Shown here piece by piece: positions 26,380 to 35,796 of a stretch of DNA of 55,316 bases (position 1 is the first letter of the stretch; every line of letters starts with the position of its first letter). The stretch comes from Bacteroidota bacterium (GTDB lineage Bacteria > Bacteroidota > Bacteroidia > Chitinophagales > Chitinophagaceae): the NCBI GenBank assembly GCA_018266575.1, contig JAFEAE010000020.1:1-55316 (forward strand). The letters are read 5' to 3'. The position numbers and the translations under genes are program-made. The notes below the pieces were generated by a model, which did not search any database, was not told where the DNA came from, and saw only the letters and a list, made by a program, of their open reading frames with translations.

Positions 26380-27123
26380 TTGGACAGAAAAATAAGGGTA
26401 GGGGCTGTAAGTTATCTCAACACCAAACCATTGCTGTATGGCATTCAGCATTCTCCTGTTATACATGATATTGAATTGAGTATTGATTATCCGTCGCGAA
26501 TTGCATCTGCGTTGTTGAATGATGAAATTGATGTCGGGCTTGTGCCTGTCGCCATCATCCCAAAGTTGAATGAATATTATATCAACACCAATTATTGCAT
26601 CGGCGCAAATGGAGCTGTGGCTTCTGTGTGTTTGTTCAGTGAAACACCGCTTGAAAAAATAGAACAGGTATTATTAGATTACCAAAGCCGGACATCTGTT
26701 CAATTAGCAAAAATTTTATTGAAAGAATATTGGAAGATTGAACCAGAGTTGATTGATGCCAAAGAAGATTTTCGTGAACACATAAAAGGTACAACGGCAG
26801 GAATTGTTATTGGTGACCGCGCATTAGAGCAGCGAAGAATTTCTCCATATATCTATGACCTCGGGGAAGCATGGAAAAATTTCACACAGCTTCCATTTGT
26901 ATTTGCTGCATGGGTCAGCAATAAAAAACTTCCGGAAGATTTTGTAATTGCGTTTAATGAAGCCAATAAAAAGGGGATTGAAAATATTGATGCTGCATTG
27001 AAAGAATTACAATTCCCCGTCTTCGATCTGCACCAATATTATACAAAATATATCGACTATAGTTTTGATGCAGATAAACAAAAAGGATTAAAGCTTTTTT
27101 TAGGTTACCTGCAAAAAATTTAA
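26380..27123 (+). CDS. mqnA: Chorismate dehydratase of the futalosine menaquinone pathway
   Basis: A 247-residue periplasmic-binding-protein-like enzyme that dehydrates chorismate to 3-[(1-carboxyvinyl)oxy]benzoate, the first step of the futalosine route to menaquinone. The N-terminal VGAVSYLNTKPLLYG, DYPSRIASALLNDEIDVGLVPVA and YDLGEAWKNFTQLPFVFAAW are characteristic of MqnA. It starts with TTG at 26380: no ATG or GTG lies in frame upstream, and the motif begins eight residues in. Its 3' end overlaps the convergent surface-protein gene by 4 bp. The other mqn genes are not in the window. Confidence 0.93.
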   Translation: MDRKIRVGAVSYLNTKPLLYGIQHSPVIHDIELSIDYPSRIASALLNDEIDVGLVPVAIIPKLNEYYINTNYCIGANGAVASVCLFSETPLEKIEQVLLDYQSRTSVQLAKILLKEYWKIEPELIDAKEDFREHIKGTTAGIVIGDRALEQRRISPYIYDLGEAWKNFTQLPFVFAAWVSNKKLPEDFVIAFNEANKKGIENIDAALKELQFPVFDLHQYYTKYIDYSFDADKQKGLKLFLGYLQKI

Positions 27124-29420
27124 CGCACTAAAATCAGTATTCCCTTTCTTGTTATTTCCCCGCAAGGCGATTTTGCTTTTATTATAAAAGGATAGCCACC
27201 TGCATCCTGGGGTTTACCTTTGAATGTGCCATCCCAGCATTGTGAAGGGTCTTTTGTAGTAAAGATCAATTGCCCCCAACGATTGTAGATCACAAATTGT
27301 TCAATAGTAACATCGCCCCATCTTCTTATACCAAAACAATCATTCAACCCGTCTCCATTTGGAGTGAACGCATTTGGTACCTGGAAAGCAGCCACACTAT
27401 TTGCACTTACCGTTACATTAACCGAGTCATACGCGTAACAACCATTCGAATCAGTTCCTTTTACAATAAAAGTTGTAGTAGTGTTTGTTGTTGCAATTGG
27501 ATTTGCTTTTGTTGGATCATCCAACAAATTTGAAGGCGACCATAAATAATTAGCAGCACCTGTTGCATTCAATTGAACCGGGAAGCCAAGACAGGTAATA
27601 ATATCATTTCCTGCATTTACCGATGGTAATGGATTTACGGTGATTGTACTACTGTCGGAAGCTACACAACCATCATTTCCGGTATACGTGTACGTTATAG
27701 TGTGTATGCCTGTTCCTGCCGCCTGTGCAGAGAAATTTCCGAGTGCATCGGTACCAGCTCCGCTAAAAACGCCATTGCCCGGAAGGCCGGATGTTTCACT
27801 TGCCTGAGTGATCTGAAATGTGGAAGAATCTTCACACACATTTCCTAAAGGATCGAACTGAAGTTGCGGGGAAGCATTAACAGTAATATCAACGTTTGGT
27901 GAGGTAAAGCCCGTGGTTCTTGTACAACCACCTCCATCCTGATCTGTAAGTGACATCAATGTAATGGTGGTAGAATTAGTAACAGGGCCGACTTTAAATG
28001 ATGCACCAGGTTGAACACCGTAAAAAGAAGTACTATTGGTGCCATCAAACAACACAACCTCAAAAGGAGGTGTTCCCGCTGTTTCAGTGAAGATAATATC
28101 AACAGAATCGCCTGCGCAAACTGTTGTGCTTCCGGAAAGGCTTCCCTGGGGCAAAGGGTTTACATTAATGGCAGTAGCTGTATTTGCGCTATCAATACAG
28201 CCATTGGCATCATTCACTGTTATTAACGTGAATGTAGTGGTGTCAGTTAATTGATAAGGTACGGTGATGCCTGTATTGCTGTTGAGGCCGCTAAGTGTGT
28301 ATTTGTTTGTACCATCTCCGTACTGAATATCATACGGAGGAGTTCCCGAGCCTGCTGTGAATAAAAGAATTCCTGTTTGGCCGACACAAATATCACCGCC
28401 TGTTAATTGCGCTTGTAATGACGGATTAACAACTAAGGTTACCAAATTTGATGCAACCCTGCAATTAGTAGCATTTACATTTGTTCCTTCACCAACCATC
28501 AACCTGTATTTATACAGTGTTTTGCTTGATGATGCGGTCACTGTTACAGGTAAATTCAGCACATTTGAATTGGGAATATCAACCCATGTTTTCCCGGTAT
28601 CACTACTATACTGCCATAAATAATTTGGATTGGTATATCCTGTGGAAACAGTTCCGAAAAGAGTTGTATCCGTGTTAGGACATATAACAATAGAATCAAC
28701 TATTGAAGAGGCAAGGAACGAAGCCGTGGTAATCGGGCCACACGAACGGAATGTGATGTCATCGATTGCGAGATCGTTACCAACATTTGCGGTTCCGCCC
28801 GGACTGTTATTAACCATTTTTAATACCAACGTAGTAGTATTAGCAGGGGTCGTAAAATAAAAACCATATTGCTTCCAGGTAAATGAATTGTTTTGGGTAA
28901 TATCTCCTGTGTTATATGTTGCCACAATTGTTCCGTTTGGCAGTTCAATATTAAAAGTGATATTCGGATCTACACCGACCTGGATGGCTGGATTAAGCGC
29001 ATTCGCAATCCATGCGGCAAACTCATAAGTTGTGGATGAACATAAATTATCTATTGTTTGACTATAAAATTCTCCCGGCTGCTCACTTGCATTGTAAAAG
29101 GCCATATACCCGGTGCCGTTGCCGGAAGTATGATCATACGCACCGGAAAACCACGCATTGTTAAAAGGAACATTGTTTGTTACCGTATACTGGCCATCTA
29201 TAGGCGTTGGGTTTGCCGGATTTCCGGTTACAGAAACATAAGTCATCGTTGTAGACGCACCAGGGACAATAGTAGGTAATGGCTGACCCGGATTAGCACC
29301 GCTGCCGAAAGTGATATTTACAACAGGGTCGCCCAGAGAGCCGGTGCAAAGAGACTGAGCACTGGCACTTGAAGTAATAAAAATAAATATGATTAGAGGA
29401 CAGGTTTTTGGGAAATTCAT
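27120..29420 (-). CDS. Large T9SS type B surface protein with Ig-like repeats
   Basis: A 766-residue exported protein. A signal peptide ends near residue 22 (SASAQ). Residues about 30-225 form a jelly-roll-like module that could bind carbohydrate. Several Ig/PKD-like repeats rich in Asn, Thr and Gly follow (about 235-675). The C-terminal 85 residues are a gliding-motility-associated (CHU_C) type B sorting domain: VPNAFTPNGDGLND, VIYNRWGQLIF and WDGTFKGKPQDAGGYPF. This domain targets cargo through the type IX secretion system. The likely role is adhesion or gliding; no catalytic motif is seen. A near-consensus box (TACCTTTC) lies at 29428-29435. Confidence 0.9.
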   Translation of the reverse strand: MNFPKTCPLIIFIFITSSASAQSLCTGSLGDPVVNITFGSGANPGQPLPTIVPGASTTMTYVSVTGNPANPTPIDGQYTVTNNVPFNNAWFSGAYDHTSGNGTGYMAFYNASEQPGEFYSQTIDNLCSSTTYEFAAWIANALNPAIQVGVDPNITFNIELPNGTIVATYNTGDITQNNSFTWKQYGFYFTTPANTTTLVLKMVNNSPGGTANVGNDLAIDDITFRSCGPITTASFLASSIVDSIVICPNTDTTLFGTVSTGYTNPNYLWQYSSDTGKTWVDIPNSNVLNLPVTVTASSSKTLYKYRLMVGEGTNVNATNCRVASNLVTLVVNPSLQAQLTGGDICVGQTGILLFTAGSGTPPYDIQYGDGTNKYTLSGLNSNTGITVPYQLTDTTTFTLITVNDANGCIDSANTATAINVNPLPQGSLSGSTTVCAGDSVDIIFTETAGTPPFEVVLFDGTNSTSFYGVQPGASFKVGPVTNSTTITLMSLTDQDGGGCTRTTGFTSPNVDITVNASPQLQFDPLGNVCEDSSTFQITQASETSGLPGNGVFSGAGTDALGNFSAQAAGTGIHTITYTYTGNDGCVASDSSTITVNPLPSVNAGNDIITCLGFPVQLNATGAANYLWSPSNLLDDPTKANPIATTNTTTTFIVKGTDSNGCYAYDSVNVTVSANSVAAFQVPNAFTPNGDGLNDCFGIRRWGDVTIEQFVIYNRWGQLIFTTKDPSQCWDGTFKGKPQDAGGYPFIIKAKSPCGEITRKGILILVR

Positions 29421-29594
29421 AACTTTTGAAAGGTAATTATGATGCGAATATATCTATCCATTTCCTAAATTCAAATTCAATCACTACTTTGGATTTAGCG
29501 AGAATAAATCAATCAAATTATAAAAAACATTGGCGATAGTCGCTTAAAAATTTCCCAGTTTTACTGTGTAGAAATAAATACAATTCAATTTTAC

Positions 29595-29624
29595 AAAAAA
29601 GCAGGAATAAACTTCATTCCTGCT
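29595..29624 (-). terminator. Terminator of the lipoprotein gene
   Basis: The perfect 9-bp stem AGCAGGAAT/ATTCCTGCT has a 7-nt loop. On the minus strand it is followed by six T residues (A run at 29595-29600). It sits 32 bp beyond the stop codon at 29656. Confidence 0.75.
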
Positions 29625-29655
29625 ATGTTCAATTACGTCGATAGAACAATTACAT

Positions 29656-30179
29656 TTATTTTGGAATTCTTATTCCGGCTGTTATTTCATTTTGCCCGTT
29701 GGAAACATAAGTCTCCGTATAGTGTAAAGCTCCATTTTTATAAAAAATATCACTCCATGTCACTGTTGTCGAGGTTGATAAGGCCCAAACCCAGACAATT
29801 GTCGTATTAGCTGGATCCGAGAAACTCCACGTAAAAGTAGTTTGGGTCCCAAAATTATCAGTATATATTCCGGTGCCGTCACTTTTAAAAGTAATATACT
29901 CGTTATCTAAATCAATGGTGTTAGCACTACCTCCACGCAAATAATAATATGCAGAAGTGCCTAAAATTGCATGAATTTCCAATGGCTTCCATGAGGTTGC
30001 AGTTAGGAGAGATGTGGTTAATGTGGTATCCTTAATCGTGATGGTATCTTTTTGAACTACTGTAACAGTATCAGTTACTGTTTTTGTTATTGTATTTGTC
30101 TTTGTACACGATGTGAGATCAAGCTGAATGACCGAATATATAAATAAAATTACTGAGAGCCTTTTACTATTTTGTACAT
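29656..30179 (-). CDS. Lipocalin-like lipoprotein with an apparent N-terminal frameshift
   Basis: The plain open frame begins with TTG at 29982 and gives only 108 residues, but the same frame continues upstream to about 30187 without ATG, GTG or TTG. That upstream part encodes a strong lipoprotein signal ending in the lipobox LTSC, then a Thr/Val-rich spacer. In the adjacent frame an ATG at 30179 starts MYKIV. Adding one A to the four-A run (plus-strand T at 30162-30165) would join MYKIVK to RLSVILFIYSVIQ and the lipobox, giving a protein of about 174 residues. The mature part (YYLRGGSANTIDL, FKSDGTGIYTDN) resembles small lipocalin-like Bacteroidota lipoproteins. The gene is either a recent pseudogene, phase-variable, or affected by a sequence error. 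Confidence 0.6.
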
Positions 30180-30345
30180 AGAATTTGTTTTAGGTTTTAT
30201 TATATAACAATTCTAAAACAATAAAATTGAAAAACAAAATGATTCCAAAAGAAAAATAACTTGTGCAAAAGGAAAATAAGAATATTTTCAATGAGATAGT
30301 CCTAATCAATACTTTTGTCCTTAGTAGCAAATGAATACCTATTAA

Positions 30346-31179
30346 ATGAATCCTATTGTCAGTGTAATAATTCCCTGTTATAACCAAGGTCAATATTTGA
30401 AAGATGCTCTTGACAGTTTGTCGGCTTGCGATCAAACACTTTTTGAAACGATCATCGTGAATGACGGCTCAACTGACGAATATACAAACAACTATACACA
30501 ACAACTTCAGCAAGAAGGCTACAATGTAATATTTCAGGAAAATAAAGGACTTGCTGAGGCGAGAAATACCGGCATTAGGTTAGCAAAAGGAGAGTATATT
30601 TTGCCATTGGATGCTGATAATAAAGTCCTGCCGGAATACATGACTATATCGATTGATGTTCTGAGAAAAAATCCGGAAATAGCAGTTGTTTATGGCGATG
30701 CAAATTATTTTGGCGAGCGCAAGGGTATATGGAAAATGGGAGAGTTTAATTTACAAAGATTAATGCTATATAATTATATCGATGCATGTGCTATGGTCCG
30801 TAAAAAAATTTTTATAGAGTTGGGCTTCTATGATGCAAACATGGTAAAGCAAGGTATGGAAGATTGGGATTTATGGCTTCGTGTAGGTTTTGCAGGATAT
30901 CGGTTTCATTACATAAACAAACCTGTTTTTGAATACAGGGTGGTTGGGGATTCCATGATTAAAAATTTTGCAACTGATTACAAAAATCCAAATTCTGTAG
31001 AAAATTATATTCATGCAAAATACCCGGAAAAAATGGGGCATGAATGGATTATCAAACTTTATGTATCCCGGTTTAAAAAAAACCCTTTTTTATTTATTGC
31101 TAAATTAATGATCAGAACTTACTTCCCTTCCTATTATAACTCGTTGCTGAAGAAAAATAAAATTCGTAACGGATTGTAA
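30346..31179 (+). CDS. Family 2 glycosyltransferase
   Basis: A 277-residue GT-A fold transferase. The N-terminus VSVIIPCYNQGQYLKDALDSL, IVNDGSTDEYT and the metal site PLDADNK are typical of GT2 enzymes, and GMEDWDLWLRVGFAGY matches the acceptor-side ED-W motif. It would add a sugar to a lipid-linked glycan, polysaccharide or protein. Downstream lies a methyltransferase gene (69 bp gap), so the two may act on the same surface glycan. There is no larger glycan cluster here. Confidence 0.9.
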   Translation: MNPIVSVIIPCYNQGQYLKDALDSLSACDQTLFETIIVNDGSTDEYTNNYTQQLQQEGYNVIFQENKGLAEARNTGIRLAKGEYILPLDADNKVLPEYMTISIDVLRKNPEIAVVYGDANYFGERKGIWKMGEFNLQRLMLYNYIDACAMVRKKIFIELGFYDANMVKQGMEDWDLWLRVGFAGYRFHYINKPVFEYRVVGDSMIKNFATDYKNPNSVENYIHAKYPEKMGHEWIIKLYVSRFKKNPFLFIAKLMIRTYFPSYYNSLLKKNKIRNGL

Positions 31180-31248
31180 ATTCAATTGGCGCAAGTAGGC
31201 TTCATCAATAAATTTATCAAGATAGAATTCATTTAAATTTCTTTTGCT

Positions 31249-31959
31249 ATGCGGGAAGATGGATTAGAAAGATTAAGCAATTTGGACATACCTAAAAATT
31301 CAGCGATCTATATTCACTTACATTACCTGTTTGCTGATTTAAGAAAATTTACGCATGCCTTTTCAAAAGGCAGGCTGTTGGATATTGGCTGCGGCAATAA
31401 ACCGTATGAATCATTCTTTGATGGGTTAGTAAACGAATATATAGGGTGCGATGTGGTTCAAAGCAGTTTGAATAAAGTTGATGTAATATGTGAAGCAACC
31501 AATTTAAAATTTCCGGACGAGTTTTTTGATACAGTGTTTTCCACGCAGGTTATTGAGCATGTAGGTGCTCCGCAAAAAATGATCAGTGAAGCATTCAGGG
31601 TAATAAAGCCTGGAGGGTTTATGATTTTGTCTGCACCGTTTTGTTGGGAGCTGCACGAAGAACCGTATGATTTTTACAGATATAGTAAATATGGATTAAA
31701 AGCTATTTTTGAACAAGCAGGATTTGAAGTATTGCTAATTCAACCCAACGGAGGAAAATGGGCTGCTATTTTCCAAATGAACCTGAACATGATTTATTCA
31801 TCTTTCAAAAAGAAATCATTGTTTAGAAAAATACTGAAGGGTATTTTTATCAACCTGCATTTTACTGCCTTTATTAACAAGTTGGCGTTGTGGATGGACA
31901 GAAAATATTATGATGAGTTATTAACCTTAAATTATGTGATAGTTGCAAGAAAAAAATAA
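31249..31959 (+). CDS. Class I SAM-dependent methyltransferase
   Basis: A 236-residue methyltransferase of the Methyltransf_11 type. Motif I is LLDIGCGNKPY (about 44-54), the acidic loop is IGCDVV, and VFSTQVIEHV corresponds to motif IV. The C-terminal region has hydrophobic and basic stretches but no clear membrane anchor. It follows a GT2 gene on the same strand, so methylation of a glycan or a related small molecule is possible; this link is inference from position. It is convergent with rluD. Confidence 0.88.
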   Translation: MREDGLERLSNLDIPKNSAIYIHLHYLFADLRKFTHAFSKGRLLDIGCGNKPYESFFDGLVNEYIGCDVVQSSLNKVDVICEATNLKFPDEFFDTVFSTQVIEHVGAPQKMISEAFRVIKPGGFMILSAPFCWELHEEPYDFYRYSKYGLKAIFEQAGFEVLLIQPNGGKWAAIFQMNLNMIYSSFKKKSLFRKILKGIFINLHFTAFINKLALWMDRKYYDELLTLNYVIVARKK

Positions 31960-31995
31960 ACGACCAATAATTACTATATCCCGTTATTCTTTTTT

Positions 31996-33054
31996 CTATG
32001 TATTGATTTTAGTAGTAACATACCCCCTCCATTTCTCAATCAGCATCCGCATATCATCGGGCAGCTCGCTTTCGAATAACATTTCTTTGCCTGTTGCAGG
32101 ATGAATGAAGCCGATTGTTTTTGCATGTAATGCATGCCGGGGGCATATCTCAAAACAATTTTCAACAAACTGTTTGTATTTACTGAATACGGTGCCTTTT
32201 ACAATTTTATCTCCTCCGTATGTATCGTCATTAAACAACGGATGCCCGATATATTTCATGTGCACACGAATCTGGTGTGTACGGCCGGTTTCCAATACAC
32301 ATTGCACGAGTGTAACATAACCGAATCTTTCCAAAACAGTATAATGGGTAATAGCTTCTTTGCCATGATCGCCTTCAGGATATGCATCAAATAATTTCCG
32401 GAAACGCCTGTGCCTTCCCACATGTGCGATTATTGTGCCGGTATCATTTTTTAAATCGCCCCAAACAACAGCCATGTACTGGCGTTTCACTGTATGATCA
32501 AAAAATTGTTTTGCCAGACTGGTTACAGCACGCGGAGTTTTCGCGAGCACCATCAACCCGCTGGTGTTTTTATCAATTCGATGTACCAAGCCAAAACGTG
32601 GCAATGTATCTTCACTGATTGAATTGTTTTTTTGTTGTAAATAATATGCAACTCCATTGATCAAAGTGCCGCTATAATTTCCGCTGGCAGGGTGCACTAC
32701 CAATCCTGCAGGTTTATTAATGATGAGCACTTCATCATCTTCATAAAAAATATCCAACGGCATTTTTTCGGGGATAATTTCTTCACCCGGTGTTTCTTTA
32801 TCCGAATACACAATGATCTCATCGGATTGCCTGATCTTATAATTTGGCTGCACTTGTTTTCCATTCACTAAAACCCTTCCTGCTTCAATAGACTGTTGTA
32901 CTTTGTTACGTGTTGCATTTTCTATGCGTTGTACCAAAAATTTATCGATGCGTAAAGGTTGTTGCCCTTTATCAACTTTAATATTCTTGCGTTCATATAA
33001 TTCTTCCGAGCTTTCAGATATCTCTTCAAATTCATCATTTGATGTTTTGCCCAT
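31996..33054 (-). CDS. rluD: RluD-family ribosomal large-subunit pseudouridine synthase
   Basis: A 352-residue pseudouridine synthase. An N-terminal S4 RNA-binding domain (RIDKFLVQRI to VLVNGKQV, about 35-68) precedes the RluA-type catalytic domain with Asp161 in HRIDKNTSGLMVLAK. RluD modifies helix 69 of 23S rRNA in E. coli; specificity here is assumed from the S4 domain and length. The ATG at 33054 is chosen because the longer reading from 33144 crosses the promoter region and overlaps lipB. It carries an acidic Glu-rich N-terminal stretch (about 8-22). Confidence 0.93.
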   Translation of the reverse strand: MGKTSNDEFEEISESSEELYERKNIKVDKGQQPLRIDKFLVQRIENATRNKVQQSIEAGRVLVNGKQVQPNYKIRQSDEIIVYSDKETPGEEIIPEKMPLDIFYEDDEVLIINKPAGLVVHPASGNYSGTLINGVAYYLQQKNNSISEDTLPRFGLVHRIDKNTSGLMVLAKTPRAVTSLAKQFFDHTVKRQYMAVVWGDLKNDTGTIIAHVGRHRRFRKLFDAYPEGDHGKEAITHYTVLERFGYVTLVQCVLETGRTHQIRVHMKYIGHPLFNDDTYGGDKIVKGTVFSKYKQFVENCFEICPRHALHAKTIGFIHPATGKEMLFESELPDDMRMLIEKWRGYVTTKINT

Positions 33055-33065
33055 CGTTTTTTTTG

Positions 33066-33073
33066 CAAAAATA
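33066..33073 (-). promoter_or_regulatory. -7 box (TATTTTTG) for rluD
   Basis: A minus-strand TAnnTTTG match 11 nt upstream of the rluD ATG. It shares a 54-bp gap with the lipB box. Confidence 0.45.
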
Positions 33074-33092
33074 AGATTTGATTCTTTGTGTT

Positions 33093-33100
33093 TAAATTTG
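33093..33100 (+). promoter_or_regulatory. -7 box (TAAATTTG) for lipB
   Basis: A TAnnTTTG match 8 nt upstream of the lipB ATG at 33109. It implies a leader of zero to two nt, or none. Confidence 0.45.
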
Positions 33101-33108
33101 CATTTGAA

Positions 33109-33876
33109 ATGGAAAAACAAAAAGTCATATTCAGCGATCTTCAAACGATGAGTTATCGCGAAGCATGGGATTTGCAGGAAGGTTTATTACAGAAAAACGT
33201 AAAGATCAAATCAGACATCGGGAATGGATCATCAGTCACCGGGGAAAGCACTACCAACTATTTACTCTTCGTCGAACATCCTGCTGTGTACACATTGGGC
33301 AAGAGCGGGCATATTGAAAATGTATTGCTGAATACGGAAGAGCTGGATGCAAAACAAATTCAATTCTTCCATACAAATCGTGGCGGTGATATTACATTTC
33401 ATGGTGCCGGTCAAATTGTAGGTTATCCTATCCTTGACCTTGAAAAATTTTATACCGATATTGGAAGATACCTTCGTGAGTTGGAAGAAGTGATCATTTT
33501 AACATTGGCAGAATACGGTATCAAGGGGGAACGTTCACCCGGAGAAACGGGAGTGTGGATCGATCCTTCTGTAAAAGGAAAAGAGCGAAAGATATGTGCT
33601 ATGGGTGTTCGTTGCAGCAGGTGGATCACCATGCATGGATTTGCGTTGAATGTAAATACCGATCTTTCATATTTCAATTTTATTGTGCCTTGTGGCATAC
33701 AAAACAAACAGGTGACTTCACTGGAAAAAGAATTGGGAAGAAAAATTGATATAGAAGAAACAAAAGAGAAAGTGAGAAAAAATTTCGAAAAAGTTTTTAA
33801 TTGCGAATTATCGGCACAAAATAATTTGAAGAAAGAAATTGAAACTGTAAGCGGGGCTAAAAATCTTTCGGTATAA
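33109..33876 (+). CDS. lipB: Octanoyl-[acyl-carrier-protein] transferase
   Basis: A 255-residue enzyme that transfers octanoyl from ACP to lipoyl domains. Characteristic segments are TLGKSGHIENVL, RGGDITFHGAGQ (91-102), Lys161 (RKICAMGVR) and catalytic Cys195 (IVPCGI). The ATG at 33109 is selected because the GTG at 33088 lies upstream of the -7 box. The extreme 3' end (33857-33876) overlaps the convergent gene by 20 bp. Confidence 0.95.
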   Translation: MEKQKVIFSDLQTMSYREAWDLQEGLLQKNVKIKSDIGNGSSVTGESTTNYLLFVEHPAVYTLGKSGHIENVLLNTEELDAKQIQFFHTNRGGDITFHGAGQIVGYPILDLEKFYTDIGRYLRELEEVIILTLAEYGIKGERSPGETGVWIDPSVKGKERKICAMGVRCSRWITMHGFALNVNTDLSYFNFIVPCGIQNKQVTSLEKELGRKIDIEETKEKVRKNFEKVFNCELSAQNNLKKEIETVSGAKNLSV

Positions 33877-34765
33877 ACAATTTATTTTTCTCTTTTAATT
33901 TTCCATTTTCATACAGCTCAAAACGAAACCAACCTGCGTGAACGAAATTGGTTTTGTCTACAGTCAGCAAAACATTCTTAATCTCTTTCACTTCAAGTAC
34001 CGGGGAAAGATCCTGGTCTAAAAATTTCACGGAATATTTTTTTATACCTGCATCAGGAAGAGATATTGTTACATTTCCATCTTTGCTTGTATAAACATAA
34101 CTGGATATTTTATACACTTCTTTCGGAACAAAAACTTTTATCAATATTGTGTCTGCATCAGCAAATACCAAAGTGTCTTTCGTTTTAGTAAGAATAGAAT
34201 CTTTAAAATGTTTTACCAACGACGATTGTAATCTGCCAATAACAGAATCCTGTTCTTTTAATACATATATTTTATCTATTTCAACTTTTGATGTTTCGGG
34301 CATCTTCGATTGCGCTGAAATATTCGGTTGCTGGTTGCCATGCATATACGTAATACGCTGGCTGCTGATGCGTGATGGCATATTGTCGTCATGCACTTCT
34401 GCTGCTATATCTTTTGCAAAACCGCTATCGGGCATTGCCCGTTTTGACTTTGAAAACATATAGTTGCCATTATCCATTACAATGAACAAACGATAAAACA
34501 TATTCTGTCGCGGCGCTTTACTATCTACAAAACCATTTTCAGGAATTGAAGGATCGGGAACGGTAAGTAATGTGGTGAAATTTCTTGTACTGTCGTATGA
34601 ACGTTGAATACTTATTTGTGTGACTGATTGAAAATTATTCCGCCAGCTTATCACAACCTTTCCATTTATTTTTGCAGAGAGGGAAAATTTCGGAAGCGTG
34701 TCCTGCGCAACAACCATTGCGGTGATGAGGGTATTTAAAAATATCAAAACCAGGAACCTGCGCAT
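33857..34765 (-). CDS. Exported FN3-like protein of unknown function
   Basis: A 302-residue protein with a signal peptide (residues 1-20, cleaved after MVVAQ). The N-terminal part (about 25-110) resembles a fibronectin type III-like fold with WRNNFQSVTQISIQRSYDSTRNF. This is the interaction-module pattern often found on Bacteroidota secreted proteins. The rest has no recognised motif and no C-terminal T9SS sorting signature, so the location may be periplasm or outer membrane. Its stop is inside the lipB 3' end. Function unknown. Confidence 0.75.
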   Translation of the reverse strand: MRRFLVLIFLNTLITAMVVAQDTLPKFSLSAKINGKVVISWRNNFQSVTQISIQRSYDSTRNFTTLLTVPDPSIPENGFVDSKAPRQNMFYRLFIVMDNGNYMFSKSKRAMPDSGFAKDIAAEVHDDNMPSRISSQRITYMHGNQQPNISAQSKMPETSKVEIDKIYVLKEQDSVIGRLQSSLVKHFKDSILTKTKDTLVFADADTILIKVFVPKEVYKISSYVYTSKDGNVTISLPDAGIKKYSVKFLDQDLSPVLEVKEIKNVLLTVDKTNFVHAGWFRFELYENGKLKEKNKLFIPKDF

Positions 34766-34838
34766 GTACTCAATAACGAATCTTTTGTAAACTTGTTATA
34801 AAGGCGCAAAGATAGGGCAACAAAAATGTAAAAAACAT

Positions 34839-35744
34839 TTAAAATATTAACGTATCCTTAGTCAATGAATTATTCCCCTGCAAGCCTCCGCTATGAATGA
34901 TCAGCAGTTTACTCCCGGCGGGAAAAAAATTGTTTTTCAACAGCTCAGTTACTGCATAAAATAACTTTCCGGTATATACAAAGTCAGTAGGGATGCGGGT
35001 TTGCCGGTAAAATGTATTTATAAACTCAATAAGCTGATCATTCTTTTTTGCATATCCGCCAAAATGATAATCATGCAAAATCTGATGAGCAGATTTTTTC
35101 TCATTATGAATTGCCCATGCATCTAATTGTATTGATAAATTTTCGATTCCCTTCAACACACAAATTCCCACAACCGTTTGCGTTGGGCCAGATACATTCA
35201 CTAATCCTGCATACATTGTTCCAGTTCCAACAGCGCATAAAATATGCGTGTATTTTGCTTTATCAACTAATAATAAAATTTCTTCAGCGCCTTTTATTCC
35301 TTCATATCCAAAGCCACCTTCGGGAATGATCAATGCATCGGCATATTTTTCTTCTATTTCTTTTCGGAATAAAATATCCTCCTTTCTTTTATACTCATCC
35401 CGGCTGATGAATTGTAATTGCATTCCATATTTTTCAGCAGCAAGCAGGGTAGGGGAAAGAACTGCTGCACGTTCACCACGAATTATTCCGATGGAATTCA
35501 ACCCCGCTTCACTTGCAGCACAAGCTGTGGCAATGATATGGTTTGAATATGACCCGCCATAAGTTATTATAATTTGTTTTTTTTCTTCACTCGCTTTTTT
35601 AAAATAATATTTTAGTTTGAACCATTTGTTGCCGGATATTATCGGATGGATCTTATCGAGACGCAAAACATCGGCGCTGCATTTTTTTTCGTCGAGCAAT
35701 AATAGGGATAGCGAATCTGTCGTTATTGCGCCGGTATTCAGCAT
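34839..35744 (-). CDS. PLP-dependent ACC deaminase/D-cysteine desulfhydrase family protein
   Basis: A 301-residue fold-type II PLP enzyme. ISGNKWFKLKYY contains the Schiff-base Lys region, ITYGGSYSNHIIATA binds the phosphate, and GTGTMYAGL and the C-terminal IIHSGGLQGN complete the family pattern. Members either desulfhydrate D-cysteine to pyruvate, H2S and ammonia or cleave 1-aminocyclopropane-1-carboxylate. Sequence alone does not decide, and Bacteroidota members are usually annotated generically. The ATG at 35744 (MLNTGAITTDS) is preferred to 35789, whose first 15 residues are Cys-rich and atypical. Confidence 0.85.
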   Translation of the reverse strand: MLNTGAITTDSLSLLLLDEKKCSADVLRLDKIHPIISGNKWFKLKYYFKKASEEKKQIIITYGGSYSNHIIATACAASEAGLNSIGIIRGERAAVLSPTLLAAEKYGMQLQFISRDEYKRKEDILFRKEIEEKYADALIIPEGGFGYEGIKGAEEILLLVDKAKYTHILCAVGTGTMYAGLVNVSGPTQTVVGICVLKGIENLSIQLDAWAIHNEKKSAHQILHDYHFGGYAKKNDQLIEFINTFYRQTRIPTDFVYTGKLFYAVTELLKNNFFPAGSKLLIIHSGGLQGNNSLTKDTLIF

Positions 35745-35796
35745 ATTAAACAATTTTAAACAACATAAAACTATTCTATTTACGTTCATTATTTAA

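Noticed and set aside
26311..26466. Longer purB N-terminus
   Set aside because: It runs through both divergent promoter boxes and into mqnA, and the standard N-terminus starts at 26310.
29656..29982. A 108-residue cytoplasmic protein starting with TTG
   Set aside because: The frame continues upstream into a lipobox, so this TTG is very unlikely to be the true N-terminus.
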